NCBI RefSeq assembly: GCF_900104745.1
Contig: NZ_LT629732.1
Coordinates: 186,001-250,000 of the forward strand
DNA: 64,000 nt
Direction of reading: 5' to 3'
From: Actinopolymorpha singaporensis
Lineage (GTDB): Bacteria > Actinomycetota > Actinomycetes > Propionibacteriales > Actinopolymorphaceae
The position numbers were made by a program, and so were the translations under genes. The notes under the pieces were generated by a model, which had not been told where the DNA came from, made no database searches, and saw only the letters and a list, made by a program, of their open reading frames with translations. Positions 32,785 through 42,705 of this stretch are shown here, piece after piece. How positions within the stretch are numbered: the stretch's first letter is position 1; every line of letters begins with the position of its first letter.

Positions 32785-34839
32785 TCAGCTCGTCGGCTCG
32801 GCCAGGACCAGTACGCCGCGGTGGGGCACCGACGCCTCGCCCTCGTACGTCCGCCCGGTGAGCAGGTCGGTGTGCACGCCCGGCCGGAGCCGGACGCGAC
32901 CCGGCTCCGCACCGTGGTTGAGCAGATAGAGCAGGCCCTCTCCCGACGGGCCGACCCGGCGGGTCACCTCCACCCCGGCGGGAGGCGGTGCGCCGCCGGC
33001 GAGCGGCGAGCCGATGCCGACCTCGGTGCACAGTGCGGTGAGGAGGCGGCGCTGGCCGTCACCGGTGAGCAGCGTGGGCAGGTAGTACGCCTGACCCTGG
33101 CCGTAGGAGTTGCGGGTGAGCGCCGGCTCGCCCGCGTAGAAGTCGCGGGTGTACTCCCCCACCGGCTTCGCGCCCTCCAGGAACAGGCGCTCGCACAGGA
33201 TCCCGGCGGGTAGCTCGGTGCCGGCCGGCAACGTTCCCACATCGACACCGAGCCGGACCGCGTTCGTCCGGTCCGGCGGGAGTGCGTCGGTCTCCTCGAC
33301 GGTCAGCCCGAGCACGTCGCGCAACGGGCCGGGCGCGCCGCCGGGGTGGACGAGGTCGTGCTGGTCGACCAGCCCGGTGAACGCCGTGGCCACCAACGTC
33401 GCTCCGGCCCGAACGCGCTCGGCGATCGCGGTGGCGACCGGCTCCTCGACCATGGTGAGCACCGGCGCCACGATCAGGTCGTACGCCGAGAGGTCGGCGT
33501 CCGGCGCGAGCACGTCGGCCTGCACGCCGAGCTGGTGCAGCGCGGTGTACGCCGAGCGGCACTGCTCGAGGTAGTCCAGGTCGACGCTCGGCCCGCTGGA
33601 GAACCGCAGGCTCCACCAGGTGGGCCAGTCGAACAGGACCGCCGCCTTCGCGGCGACCCGGCCGCCGATGGTGCGGGTGCCGAGGGCCGCCAGCTCGCGG
33701 CCGATCTCGGCCACCTCGCGGAACACCCGGGCGTCGGAGCGGCCGTGGTGCTCCACCACCGCGCCGTGCAGCTTCTCGATGCCACCGCGGGAACGCCGCC
33801 ACTGGAAGTACATCACCGAGTCCGCGCCCTGGGCGACCGCCTGGTAGGACTGCAGCCGGAGCAGGCCCGGCGGCTTGATCCAGTTGTAGGGCTGCCAGTT
33901 CTGCTGGGAGGGGCTCTGCTCCATCAGCAGGAACGGCCGGCCCTCCCGCAGGCCGCGCATCAGCGCATGGTTGAACGCCACCGTCTCAGGCGGGTCGTTC
34001 GGGCGGGGGTAGTTGTCCCACGACACGATGTCGAGCTCGCGCGCCCAGCGGTGGTAGTCGAGCGGGAAGAACGCACCCATCAGGTTCGTGGTCACCGGGA
34101 CGTGCGGGGTCACCTCGCGGATCACCGCCACCTCGGCGCGCAGGCAGTTCAGCAGCGCGTCGGAGGCGAACCGGTGCCAGTCGATGCGCAACGCCTGGAT
34201 GGCGCGTTCGCCCTTGCTGACCGGGGGTTCGACCTGCGCCCAGTCGGTGAACGTGTGACCCCAGAACGCGGTGTTCCAGTTGCGGTTGAGCTGGTCGAGG
34301 CTCCCGTGCCGCTCGCGCAGCCATCGGCGGAACGCTTCGGCGCACAGGTCGCAGTAACACAACGTGCCGTACTCGTTGCCGATGTGCCACAGCTGCAGGG
34401 CCGGGTGGTCGGCGTACCGGGTGGCGATCTTCCGCACGAGGGCGGTGGACAACCGGCGGAAGTTCGGTGAGGACGGGCAGAACGTGTGCCGGTTGCCGTG
34501 CCGGCGGCGGACGCCGTCCTCGTCGACGACCAGCACGTCCGGGTAGCGGCGGGTCACCCAGGCCGGGACCGAGGCGGTCGCGGTGGCGAGGTTGGCCCGG
34601 ACTCCCTGCGCGGCCAGCTTTTCCAGCACGCGGTCCAGCCACTCGAAGGTGAAGGTTTCCTCGTCCGGCTGCAGCGCGGCCCAGCCGAAGACCGGCACGC
34701 TCACCGTGGTGACGTGCGCCGCCCGCATCAGGCGGACGTCCTCGTCCCACACGTCCTCGGGCCACTGCTCGGGGTTGTAGTCGGCGCCGTAGAGGACCTG
34801 GCCGAAGTTCACGTCCGCGTCGCGGTCGTCCTGCGCCAT
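32785..34839 (-). CDS. Beta-galactosidase, GH42
   Basis: The 684-residue enzyme has the GH42 barrel: LYGADYNPEQWPEDVWDEDV at the start, FTFEWLDRVLEKL, the acid/base Glu in LWHIGNEYG, the zinc-type cysteines in LCYCDLCAEAF, and the nucleophile Glu in LLMEQSPSQQNWQ. The trimerisation and C-terminal beta domains follow. It has no signal peptide, so it acts on galactosides already in the cell, releasing galactose or related sugars such as L-arabinopyranose. GGCAGGG precedes the ATG at 34839. It heads a four-gene operon of sugar-acid enzymes. Confidence 0.93.
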   Translation of the reverse strand: MAQDDRDADVNFGQVLYGADYNPEQWPEDVWDEDVRLMRAAHVTTVSVPVFGWAALQPDEETFTFEWLDRVLEKLAAQGVRANLATATASVPAWVTRRYPDVLVVDEDGVRRRHGNRHTFCPSSPNFRRLSTALVRKIATRYADHPALQLWHIGNEYGTLCYCDLCAEAFRRWLRERHGSLDQLNRNWNTAFWGHTFTDWAQVEPPVSKGERAIQALRIDWHRFASDALLNCLRAEVAVIREVTPHVPVTTNLMGAFFPLDYHRWARELDIVSWDNYPRPNDPPETVAFNHALMRGLREGRPFLLMEQSPSQQNWQPYNWIKPPGLLRLQSYQAVAQGADSVMYFQWRRSRGGIEKLHGAVVEHHGRSDARVFREVAEIGRELAALGTRTIGGRVAAKAAVLFDWPTWWSLRFSSGPSVDLDYLEQCRSAYTALHQLGVQADVLAPDADLSAYDLIVAPVLTMVEEPVATAIAERVRAGATLVATAFTGLVDQHDLVHPGGAPGPLRDVLGLTVEETDALPPDRTNAVRLGVDVGTLPAGTELPAGILCERLFLEGAKPVGEYTRDFYAGEPALTRNSYGQGQAYYLPTLLTGDGQRRLLTALCTEVGIGSPLAGGAPPPAGVEVTRRVGPSGEGLLYLLNHGAEPGRVRLRPGVHTDLLTGRTYEGEASVPHRGVLVLAEPTS

Positions 34840-34993
34840 CCCTGCCGTCCCTTCGCCGTGGTTTCGTGCCCGGTCATCCTCCCATCCCGGCCGCGAACGG
34901 CGGGAGGACCGCGACCGGCCGTTGATCGTCAAGTGCCCGTTGCGGCGCTTTCGGAGAGCGACGAAAGCTCAACGTACGCAGGCGAAAGCGGGC

Positions 34994-35710
34994 TCAGCGA
35001 TCGACGATCCTGGGCTGGTGGCCGTCTTCGGACAGCGCTCGGCTCGCCCCACCCTCCGATTCGACCGCCGGCTCGGCCAACGCCTCCACCAGGCGCAGAA
35101 ACCGTCGGACGGCAGGGCTCACGTCCTCGGGAAGATCCACGCCGAGTCCGGCCAGCCGCGAGACGAGCCCGTCCATCCGGTCGGCGAGCAGCCACAGCAC
35201 CCTCACCTGCGAGCGAGGTCTCTCACCTGCCACGGACGCGGGGCGGCCGGTCGCGGTCGCGCACCGGTCAGCGGGTGGCGTGACCCCGGCGAACCGGGTC
35301 ACCCCGTCCAGCGACCGAACGGCGTACGCCAGCAGGGTCTCGCAGCCGTCCGGGTCGTACTCCCCGGGGAAGAATGACGTCAGGAACGCACCGCCGGCCG
35401 GCGCGTTCTGGGGCGCCTCGGTCAGCAGCGTGGGAGTGCCCAGGCGGCTCACGAACCGGCCGCGCGGGGAGGTTCGCACTCGCTCGTACGTTGTGGGCCG
35501 GTCCGGACCTCCGGCGGTCGTGGCCAACGCCCCGTCGGCCACCACGACGGTGACGTCCAGGTCGCTCAGGCCGTCCGCCGCACCACGTCCGACGGAGCCG
35601 TGCAGCCAACCGGCGGACACTCCCGGATCGTCGGCCAGCAGCCGGCCCAGCCGGTCCGCCAGCCGGGCCCGCTCCTGCTCGCGCCGCGCCAGCCCCTTAC
35701 TTACGTTCAC
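34994..35710 (-). CDS. Nucleotidyltransferase-domain protein
   Basis: The 238-residue protein has the polymerase-beta-type nucleotidyltransferase signature in WLHGSVGRGAADGLSDLDVTVV: the Gly-Ser, then the D-x-D metal-binding pair about 12 residues later. The C-terminal half is helical with RVLWLLADRMDGLVSRLAGLG. Such proteins include aminoglycoside adenylyltransferases and MNT-type antitoxins, but no HEPN partner gene is next to it. GGGAGG lies nine bases before the GTG at 35710, which I take as the start with moderate certainty. Target unknown. Confidence 0.8.
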   Translation of the reverse strand: MNVSKGLARREQERARLADRLGRLLADDPGVSAGWLHGSVGRGAADGLSDLDVTVVVADGALATTAGGPDRPTTYERVRTSPRGRFVSRLGTPTLLTEAPQNAPAGGAFLTSFFPGEYDPDGCETLLAYAVRSLDGVTRFAGVTPPADRCATATGRPASVAGERPRSQVRVLWLLADRMDGLVSRLAGLGVDLPEDVSPAVRRFLRLVEALAEPAVESEGGASRALSEDGHQPRIVDR

Positions 35711-35863
35711 GAACGCAAGCCTCCCACCTTCATCACGGGGAGGCTCGCAGGATGTCGGCACCCCCTTCGGGACCAGACCGGCACGGCGACTCGCCTGCAC
35801 CAGAGAGAGATATCGTCCAGCAGAGAAGAGATCCTTGTCGGTGGTCGCCGATAGCATTCGTGC

Positions 35864-37429
35864 ATGAGTTCGACCACCCAGCAACCATTCGGCGGAAGCG
35901 GAGGCACACCGCTGCATCCGTTGCTGGCTGCCTTGGGCATGGTCACCGCCGGCAACGACGTCGTGTTGTCCACGTCGGTGGTGTCGTTGACGGCCGAGCA
36001 GGCCGGGCAGGCGCTGGAGGTACTGGGCCGGGAGATCGCCCGACTGCAGGCGGCCCAGCTGAAGGTCGTCCGCCAGGCCGAGGCCTGTGACGTCGGCAAG
36101 ATCACCGGGGCGCCGAACGCGGCGGTGTATTTGCGGACGGCCCTGCGGATGAGCAGGCACGAGTCCTCGGCTGTGGTGGGGTTGGCCCGCGACCTGGACA
36201 TAGCGGTCCCGTCGACCGGGGAGGCGTTGGCGGCTGGTGCGGTGTCGGTGCGGCAGGCGCAGGTCATCGCCGACGCGGTCAAGAAGCTCCCCGACTACGT
36301 GGGCGCCGACGAACGGGTCGAGGCGGAGGGGTTCCTGATCGGCAAGGCCCGCTTCCACAATCCGGAGGAGCTGCGGGTGCTGGGTACGAAGCTTCTGGAA
36401 CGGATCGCGCCGGAGGAGTACTACCGGCAACTGGGCGAAGAACTGGCCAGGAAGGACCGCACAGCCGAACAGAAACGCTCCCTGCGCTACTCCCCGAACG
36501 GGGTCCCGCAGTCGGAGTCGGTACACATCAGCCTCCCGGCGTGGGAGATGGAACTGCTCCGCAAACTCATCGAACCCCTCGCCGAACCCGTCAAAGGAGC
36601 AGACCCAGACAGGCGGCCCATCGACCAACGCCGCGGCGACGCATTCGCCGAACTCATCGGCATGCTGGCCGCTGCTGCGAAAGCGCCCGTCCGTGGCGGC
36701 AGACCACCACAGGTCGCGGTCACCATCCCACTCGACACCCTCCTGAAGGGCACGGGTGCCGGGACGGTCGACGACACCGCCACCGTGATCCGCCCCAGGC
36801 CGTGCACCTGCCCCTGCACCGACCCCAAGCACGCCAAACAGAGCACCAAGAAGCCCGCCAACACCGAAGAGCCGACATCGAAGGAGACCGAAGGTCAGGC
36901 GGAAGACCAAGTAGGTAAGGAGAAACGGCGATCAACCGAACCCGAGAAGGGTCCGGCGGAGCCGGGCGCTGCCATCGACCCGCACGACGGGTGCCCGACG
37001 TGTGGAGGTGGCGGGTCAGCCCGCTACCTCGGCACCGACGGCAAACCGATCTCGGTCGCCACCGTGCGCCGGCTGGCGTGCGAGGCCGACCTCATCCCCG
37101 TCGTCCTCGGCGGCGACGGGCAAGTCCTCGACCTCGGCCGCTCCGACCGGTTCTTCAAAGAACACCAACGCCGCGCACTCGCCATCCGCGACGGACACCA
37201 CTGCAACTTCCCCGGCTGCCAAATCCCCGAACCACGCTGCATCACCCACCACATCAACCCCTGGAACCACGGCGGCCCGACAGACCTCGCCAACGGCGTA
37301 CTCCTCTGCCGCCACCACCACACCACCATCCACCACAAAGGCTGGCAAGTCCGCATGGGCACCCACGGCCACCCCGAATACACACCCCCGGAATGGTCCG
37401 ATCCGAAGCGACGCGTCCTTCGCTCCTGA
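35864..37429 (+). CDS. DUF222 and HNH endonuclease-domain protein (13E12 repeat family)
   Basis: The 521-residue protein has the DUF222 helical region (about residues 30-330) and a C-terminal HNH domain: RDGHHCNFPGCQIPE, HHINPWNHGGPTDLANGVLLCRHHHTTIH. The paired Cys hold zinc and the His/Asn are catalytic. Between them is a Lys/Glu-rich, low-complexity linker (about 320-370) with a CPCTDPKH motif and another CPTCGGGGSARYL zinc-like loop. These multicopy actinobacterial proteins are of unknown role; mobility or DNA repair has been suggested. It is a single gene here. The ATG at 35864 is the first in frame. Confidence 0.93.
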   Translation: MSSTTQQPFGGSGGTPLHPLLAALGMVTAGNDVVLSTSVVSLTAEQAGQALEVLGREIARLQAAQLKVVRQAEACDVGKITGAPNAAVYLRTALRMSRHESSAVVGLARDLDIAVPSTGEALAAGAVSVRQAQVIADAVKKLPDYVGADERVEAEGFLIGKARFHNPEELRVLGTKLLERIAPEEYYRQLGEELARKDRTAEQKRSLRYSPNGVPQSESVHISLPAWEMELLRKLIEPLAEPVKGADPDRRPIDQRRGDAFAELIGMLAAAAKAPVRGGRPPQVAVTIPLDTLLKGTGAGTVDDTATVIRPRPCTCPCTDPKHAKQSTKKPANTEEPTSKETEGQAEDQVGKEKRRSTEPEKGPAEPGAAIDPHDGCPTCGGGGSARYLGTDGKPISVATVRRLACEADLIPVVLGGDGQVLDLGRSDRFFKEHQRRALAIRDGHHCNFPGCQIPEPRCITHHINPWNHGGPTDLANGVLLCRHHHTTIHHKGWQVRMGTHGHPEYTPPEWSDPKRRVLRS

Positions 37430-37577
37430 CGGCGAGGCGATCGGCCCTTCGGCGGGTCGCGTGGGTCCCGGTCATCTACGTACACGAGCCCTCCTTACGG
37501 CGAAGACTCCCCCATGGCCGGGTTCGGTCAGGTGGGAAGTCGTGCACGCGGGCTCACCGGCTTCGTAGCCTCCGGGG

Positions 37578-38567
37578 ATGGCCGAACCAGCTGAAATCGA
37601 TGACATCAACGTCGCACACTCCGCGCTCCGGGCGTGGGACTCCGTCGTCGGGAACGCACATCCGGAACCCATGCCGCTCGTCCACAACCAGGTCTGGCAG
37701 GTCTTCGCCGAGGACGGCCGGCGCTATGTGCTCAAACGCCTTCCCGAGTTCGCGCCGGGTGCCGGGCCGGTCGACACCTTCCGCGTACTGAGTCATCTGC
37801 AGGCCGCCGGGGTGCCTGTCGTCCTTCCCGTCGTCACCGACCAGGCCACCATCCACACCGTCCAGGCCGACCGGACGTACTCGCTTTCTTCCTTCGTACC
37901 AAGCGATTCCGGCAACCACGAGCTCGGGCCGAGCGCGGGGGAAACGTCCTACGCGGTCGGTGCCGCGATCGCGAAGCTCGACCGTGCACTGGCCGAGTGC
38001 CCATGGCAACCGAAGTCCTACGTCGACGACCCGGTGCCCCAGGCTCTGGGTGAGGCTCTTCCGTCGCTGCCCCCGGAGCTGACCGGACCCGTCGCACCAC
38101 TGGCCAGGCACCTCGGTGCCACCGCGTCCGGGCTCCCTGTCCAGCGCACCCACGGCGACTGCAACACCGGCAACGTGCTGGTCCGCGACCGACAGGTGAG
38201 CGGGTTCATCGACATCGACCATCTCCCGCTGGGACCAAGGGTCCGGGATCTCAGTTACTACCTCGCCAGCCGGCTGCACACCCACGTCAACCACCGGCAG
38301 GATGCCGAACGCCACACGGCCGCGATGCTCGCGGTGCTGGGCGAGTACGTCGCCGGCTACCACGAGACGTACCCACTCTCCGACCGTGAGCTCGCCGCCG
38401 TCGTACCGCTCATGCTGCTGGTCGAGATCGGAAGCGCCTCGTGGGCACTGCACGGGTGGAACCCGGACCTGGCGACCTACCGACGAAGCGCCACCACCAT
38501 CACCTGGATCACTGATCACCTCGACGAGCTCACCGACGCCGCCGCACTGCCGTCAACCGGTGCCTGA
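37578..38567 (+). CDS. Aminoglycoside-phosphotransferase-fold kinase (homoserine-kinase-like)
   Basis: The 329-residue protein has the kinase-like fold of the APH family: the catalytic loop HGDCNTGNVLV (residues about 190-200) and the metal-binding FIDIDHLPLGPRVRDLSYYL. The ATP region is loosely recognisable at VWQVFAEDGRRYVLKRL. It might phosphorylate a small metabolite, such as an amino acid, choline-like alcohol or sugar; closest recall is type-II homoserine kinase/spectinomycin-kinase-like proteins. No thr or antibiotic genes are adjacent. It reads in the same direction as the SDR gene 121 bases downstream. Confidence 0.85.
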   Translation: MAEPAEIDDINVAHSALRAWDSVVGNAHPEPMPLVHNQVWQVFAEDGRRYVLKRLPEFAPGAGPVDTFRVLSHLQAAGVPVVLPVVTDQATIHTVQADRTYSLSSFVPSDSGNHELGPSAGETSYAVGAAIAKLDRALAECPWQPKSYVDDPVPQALGEALPSLPPELTGPVAPLARHLGATASGLPVQRTHGDCNTGNVLVRDRQVSGFIDIDHLPLGPRVRDLSYYLASRLHTHVNHRQDAERHTAAMLAVLGEYVAGYHETYPLSDRELAAVVPLMLLVEIGSASWALHGWNPDLATYRRSATTITWITDHLDELTDAAALPSTGA

Positions 38568-38688
38568 CAAGCGTTCGGGCAGTAGGGCAGCCGAGTCGCG
38601 AGGGCAGGTGACACAGAAGGTGGCCGGCCTCGAACGCGACGTCCGAATGCCGCCGGACTCCGGGCCGGCGCGCGGCCAGGATCGACGC

Positions 38689-39468
38689 ATGTCCTTCCGC
38701 AGCAGTTCCTCGATCCACACAGGCCAGATCGCCCCGCTGACCGGAAAGGTGGCACTCGTCACCGGCGGCAGCCGCGGCATCGGCGCGGCCGTCGCGACCC
38801 GGCTCGCCGCGGACGGCGCCGACGTCGTCCTCACCTACCAGCACCGTGCCGACCGGGCCGCGGACGTCGTGGCCGCCATCAAGTCGGCGGGCCGCCGGGC
38901 ACTGGCCGTCCAGGCCGACAGTGCCGACGCGGATGCGGTCCGCACGTCGGTGGAGGCGGCGGTCGCGGAGTTCGGCCGGCTCGACATCCTGGTGAACAAC
39001 GCAGGTCTCGGCGTACTCGCTCCGCTGGAGAAACTCACCCTCGACGACATCGACCGGAGCTTGGCCGTCAACGTCCGCGGGCCGCTGGTCGCAGCGCAGG
39101 CAGCAGTGCCGCACATGGTCGAGGGTGGGCGCATCATCACCATCGGCAGCTGTGTCGCCGAGCGGGTGGCCTTTCCCGGCTTCGCCGCGTACGCCACGAG
39201 CAAGTCGGCACTGCTCGGGCTGACCAGGGCGCTGGCCCGCGAACTCGGTGGGCGTGGCATCACCGCGACGCTCGTCCACCCGGGTCCGACCGACACCGAC
39301 ATGAACCCCGCCGACGGTCCGGGAGCCGAGGCGCAGAGCGCGCTCACCTCGCTGGGGACGTACGGCGAGGCCGTGGACGTGGCGGCGACCGTCGCTCACC
39401 TGGCCGGTGAGGGAGGCCGCTACGTGACGGGTACGGCCGTCGCGGTGGACGGCGGGTTCGCCGGCTGA
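38689..39468 (+). CDS. Short-chain dehydrogenase/reductase (SDR)
   Basis: The 259-residue oxidoreductase is a classical SDR. It has TGGSRGIG for NAD(P), NNAG in the middle, catalytic Ser in IGSCVAERV and the YATSK active-site Tyr/Lys. It ends VTGTAVAVDGGFAG. It probably reduces a ketone with NADPH. The ATG at 38689 follows a 20-residue untypical N-terminal extension (MSFRSSSSIHTGQ). Its stop lies two bases from the stop of the convergent LuxR gene. Substrate unknown. Confidence 0.92.
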   Translation: MSFRSSSSIHTGQIAPLTGKVALVTGGSRGIGAAVATRLAADGADVVLTYQHRADRAADVVAAIKSAGRRALAVQADSADADAVRTSVEAAVAEFGRLDILVNNAGLGVLAPLEKLTLDDIDRSLAVNVRGPLVAAQAAVPHMVEGGRIITIGSCVAERVAFPGFAAYATSKSALLGLTRALARELGGRGITATLVHPGPTDTDMNPADGPGAEAQSALTSLGTYGEAVDVAATVAHLAGEGGRYVTGTAVAVDGGFAG

Positions 39469-39470
39469 GC

Positions 39471-42236
39471 TCAGCGGAGGGCGCCGGCGACCTCGGTGCG
39501 CGACGTCAACTCCAGCTTGCGCAGGATGTTGGACACGTGGATGGCGGCGGTCTTCGGCGAGATGTACAGCCGGCGGGCGACCTCGGCGTTCGTCAGCCCG
39601 TCGGCGACGAGGAGGGCGACCTCTCGTTCCCGCCGGGTAAGGGTGCCCACACCGGTGACGGCCTCCGGGGCCGCGTCGGCGGCTGCCGCCAGACCGAGCT
39701 GTTCGCGCAGCCGTTCCAGCTGAACCACTCGCCAGCCACTCCACCTGCGCAGCAGGTCGGTGGCCGTCGCGACGTGGCGCAGCACGGCGTCCCGGTCACC
39801 CTCCGAACCGCCGGTACCTGTCGCCAGCAGGCATCGTGCGGCGCCGACGTGGGCGGTGGCCCGGACGTACCCCGGAAGGACGGGCGAGTCGGTCACCGCG
39901 CGGTAGCCGGCCGACGCGGCCGGGAGGTCTCCGCGCGCCTCGGCGACCTGGGCGTCGACCAGCGTCCGACTGTCGTCCCACAGGTCGGCGTCGAGCAGGT
40001 CGTCGACCAGTTTCTCCAGCCGGGCAAGGGGAAGTCCCACCTGCACCGCGGCGGAGACCAGGTCGTGAGCCTGTGATCCACTGCGCCACGCCTGCTCGGC
40101 CAGCGCGGCGTGCACGTCGTCCACGATCTGCTCGGCTGCGGCCAGGTCGCCGCGCCGGCAGGTCAGGTGGAACGTCAGCGCGGGCACCGTCAGCGCACGG
40201 ACACCAGCAGCGGTGCGGAGTTCGGCGATCAGCGCCTCGACCCGGTCCAGCTCGCCCGCCTCGAGGTACAGCCCGGCGAGGAAGACCGCGTGGTACTCCG
40301 CCCGCCGTCCGCGCAGCTCGTACCCGCGTTCGCGCTCACGGCCGTGCTCGAGCGCCGCGATCGCCGCACCGAGCTCGCCGGACCGCAGTGCCAACCGCGC
40401 CTTGCCCTGGTAGTACGCCGCGACCGCGAGCTTCTCGAATCCGGCCCGCTCGGCCGCGGCCCGCATGCGTTCCAGCATCTCGGTGTGCTGGACCGGCCCG
40501 GGTGGAGGCGCCTCCTGGACGAGGTTGTTCAGCGTCCGGGCGGCGAGCACCCACTCGCCGAGCTCCTCGGCCTGGTCGGCCAGGCCGGACAGCAGTAGCC
40601 AGCCTTCGTGGCTGGTGCTCGACCGCTCGGTCAGCGCCATGCCCTTCTCCACCAGGGCGGCCAGCCGGACGCGCGGCAGGTCGAACTCCTCAGCCAGCGC
40701 GGCCGCGCGGTCGGCCCACTTCACGGCGTCGTCGAAGCGGTCCCGCAGCGTGCACGACTGCGCCACCGCGATCATCGCCCGGGCCTGGTCCGCGCCCGGT
40801 TGCAGCCGGCCGATCAGGTGCTTCACCCCGTCGGTGAGCTCCTCCATCTCGGTGGGCTGGTCGATCTCCCAGGCCAGCCGGATCAGCAGATAGTGGGCGT
40901 CGGCGCTCTCCCGCGCGGTGGTGGCGTTGTCGCGCCAGCGGCGGGCGTACTTCAGTGCGTCCTCGACCAGCCCGGCCAGCCAGGCGGCCTGCGCGGCGGC
41001 GGCCAGCAGGGGCACGTCGTCGCAGGCCTCGTCCAGCCCCATCTCGGCCAGCCGCAGCGCCTGGTACGCCGAACCGATGGCGAGGTACGACGCGGCGCCT
41101 CGCCGGGCGGCGTCCAGCATCTCGTCGTACCGCCCGGCCGCCCGGGCGTGGGCGGCGACCATCGCCGGGTCGGAGCCACCGGCCGCGAGCAGCGCCTCCA
41201 GCGCGGCCTCGTGCAGGCGCCGCTGCTGCCGGCCGAGCAGCCGTCCGGCGATCGCCTCGCGCACCAGCGAGTGCCGGAACCGGAACTCGTCCTCGCCGGC
41301 CTCGACCAGGACGCCGCACACGACCAGCTCCCGCAGCGCGGCGATCAGATCGTTCTCGCTGGTTCCGGTGACGGCGGCGAGCAGGTCGAACGGCACTCGC
41401 AGGCCGAGCACGGCCGCGGCCTCGGCGATCGCGACGACGGACGGCTCGAGGTCGTCCACCTGCTGGCGGAGCACCTCGGCGAGGCTCCACGGCAGCGGCT
41501 GGTCGGCGAGGGTGTCCAGGCAGGCGTCCTCGTGGCCGCGCAGGAGCTCCTCGATGAAGAACGGGTTGCCGCCGGTGCGCTGGTGCAGGGCGGCGATCAC
41601 CCGGAACGGCGCGGGCATCCCGATGATCGCGGCGACCAGGGCCGCGGTCTCGGACTCGCTGAGGCGTTCCAGGGAGACGTGGTGGACGGGCCGGCGGCGT
41701 TCCAGCCGGGCCAGCAGGCCGGCCACGGGGTGCCGGCTGGTGACCTCCTCGGGCCGGTAGGTGCCGACGAGCAGCCGGGGGCCGTCCTGGTCGGCGAGGC
41801 GTTCGAACAACGCCGCGCTCTCGGAATCGGCCCAGTGCAGGTCCTCGAACACCAGCACGGCCGGCCGGCCGCCCACCAGGTCGGCGACCAGGGCGAGGCC
41901 GGCATGCAGGCGTTCGACCGGGCTGCGGGTCGGATCGGCGACGACCGCCCGCAGCTTCTCGTCCGCCGGGCGTCCGGACGGCCGGCCGTCCAACGCGTCG
42001 AGGAGCACTTCGTACGGGCGGGACAGGGAGCCGGGGACGGCGTTGCCGACGAGGACCTCGACGTCGGGGCCCAGCGTCGCCAGGAACTCCTGGATCAGGC
42101 GGGTCTTGCCCAGCCCGGGCTCCCCGGCGACGAGGGCTACCTGGGCGTGGTGGGAGGTCGCGAGCTGCGACAGGGTGCGCAGCTCACGATCCCGTCCCAC
42201 CATCACCTGGCTGGCTCCGCCCCGAACTTTGCGCAC
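39471..42236 (-). CDS. Large LuxR-family ATP-binding regulator (LAL)
   Basis: The 921-residue protein has an N-terminal AAA-type ATPase region with Walker A (GEPGLGKTR, about residues 38-46) and Walker B-like [12 protein letters not shown] long helical TPR-like middle follows, and the C-terminal LuxR helix-turn-helix is [43 protein letters not shown] regulators usually activate secondary-metabolite or sugar genes. The GTG at 42236 gives MRKVRGG; an internal ATG 11 codons later is also possible. Its start overlaps the small protein gene upstream by 34 bases. Target unknown; the GH65 operon and ACCTAG cluster lie just upstream. Confidence 0.92.
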   Translation of the reverse strand: MRKVRGGASQVMVGRDRELRTLSQLATSHHAQVALVAGEPGLGKTRLIQEFLATLGPDVEVLVGNAVPGSLSRPYEVLLDALDGRPSGRPADEKLRAVVADPTRSPVERLHAGLALVADLVGGRPAVLVFEDLHWADSESAALFERLADQDGPRLLVGTYRPEEVTSRHPVAGLLARLERRRPVHHVSLERLSESETAALVAAIIGMPAPFRVIAALHQRTGGNPFFIEELLRGHEDACLDTLADQPLPWSLAEVLRQQVDDLEPSVVAIAEAAAVLGLRVPFDLLAAVTGTSENDLIAALRELVVCGVLVEAGEDEFRFRHSLVREAIAGRLLGRQQRRLHEAALEALLAAGGSDPAMVAAHARAAGRYDEMLDAARRGAASYLAIGSAYQALRLAEMGLDEACDDVPLLAAAAQAAWLAGLVEDALKYARRWRDNATTARESADAHYLLIRLAWEIDQPTEMEELTDGVKHLIGRLQPGADQARAMIAVAQSCTLRDRFDDAVKWADRAAALAEEFDLPRVRLAALVEKGMALTERSSTSHEGWLLLSGLADQAEELGEWVLAARTLNNLVQEAPPPGPVQHTEMLERMRAAAERAGFEKLAVAAYYQGKARLALRSGELGAAIAALEHGRERERGYELRGRRAEYHAVFLAGLYLEAGELDRVEALIAELRTAAGVRALTVPALTFHLTCRRGDLAAAEQIVDDVHAALAEQAWRSGSQAHDLVSAAVQVGLPLARLEKLVDDLLDADLWDDSRTLVDAQVAEARGDLPAASAGYRAVTDSPVLPGYVRATAHVGAARCLLATGTGGSEGDRDAVLRHVATATDLLRRWSGWRVVQLERLREQLGLAAAADAAPEAVTGVGTLTRREREVALLVADGLTNAEVARRLYISPKTAAIHVSNILRKLELTSRTEVAGALR

Positions 42237-42475
42237 CCCGCCAAGTTACCCGCAGGCTGCGGCTTGCGTGGGGGGCCGGTGCGTATGCCGGGATGGCCGC
42301 CGGCACCGTCGGCTTCGTCCGGGCCGGACCCCGAGGCGCCGGCCGCGGAACGCCGGCGGGCGAGCGCCCGGCGGTAGCTGCGGGCGAGGGAACGCCGGTG
42401 GTGCCGCTCGGCCTGGCCCAGCAGGTCCTGCTGGTGCTGCCTGGCCAGCTCGAGGACGACGTAGGGGTTGTGCAT
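42203..42475 (-). CDS. Small protein upstream of the LuxR gene
   Basis: A 90-residue frame starts [20 protein letters not shown], behind GGAAGG eight bases away. The N-terminal 40 residues are predicted helical and Arg-rich; small actinobacterial proteins with a similar start and the same role-less annotation are common. Its end overlaps the start of the LuxR gene by 34 bases, so the two are probably cotranscribed. The tail reads as low-complexity Gly/Pro. Possibly a coupling leader; function unknown. Confidence 0.55.
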   Translation of the reverse strand: MHNPYVVLELARQHQQDLLGQAERHHRRSLARSYRRALARRRSAAGASGSGPDEADGAGGHPGIRTGPPRKPQPAGNLAGCAKFGAEPAR

Positions 42476-42570
42476 GATGGTGTCCTTCCGAACCTTCCGG
42501 ACCGTCCGGGCCGTTCCGGACCGGTGTGACACCATCCTCGTTCGGTAAGGGCCGCCGGCCATCGGCACCG

Positions 42571-42656
42571 ATTACCTATCTTCGGGCGGCAGGGGTTACC
42601 TAGAGACCGGCCGGACCCACCTAGGTGGGCCACCCGGCCGGCCCGCGGACCTAGGT
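42571..42656. promoter_or_regulatory. Cluster of ACCTA(G/T) motifs with a perfect 14-bp palindrome
   Basis: ACCTAT or ACCTAG occurs four times in the gap between the GH65 stop and the small protein/LuxR genes (about 42574, 42598, 42619 and 42649). The third copy sits in the palindrome CCCACCTAGGTGGG (42616-42629). Recurrence and spacing of 21 to 30 bases suggest a binding site, perhaps for the LuxR regulator itself. A second palindrome, GGTGT-G-ACACC, is near 42522. Confidence 0.5.
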
Positions 42657-42705
42657 ATCCCCGCCCGGGTCCCTACGCCGACCCCGGCGGCGACGCCTGG
42701 AGCAC

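Noticed and set aside
40608-42377. Plus-strand frame of 589 codons opposite the LuxR gene
   Set aside because: Antisense shadow of a clearly identified regulator, no recognisable domain.
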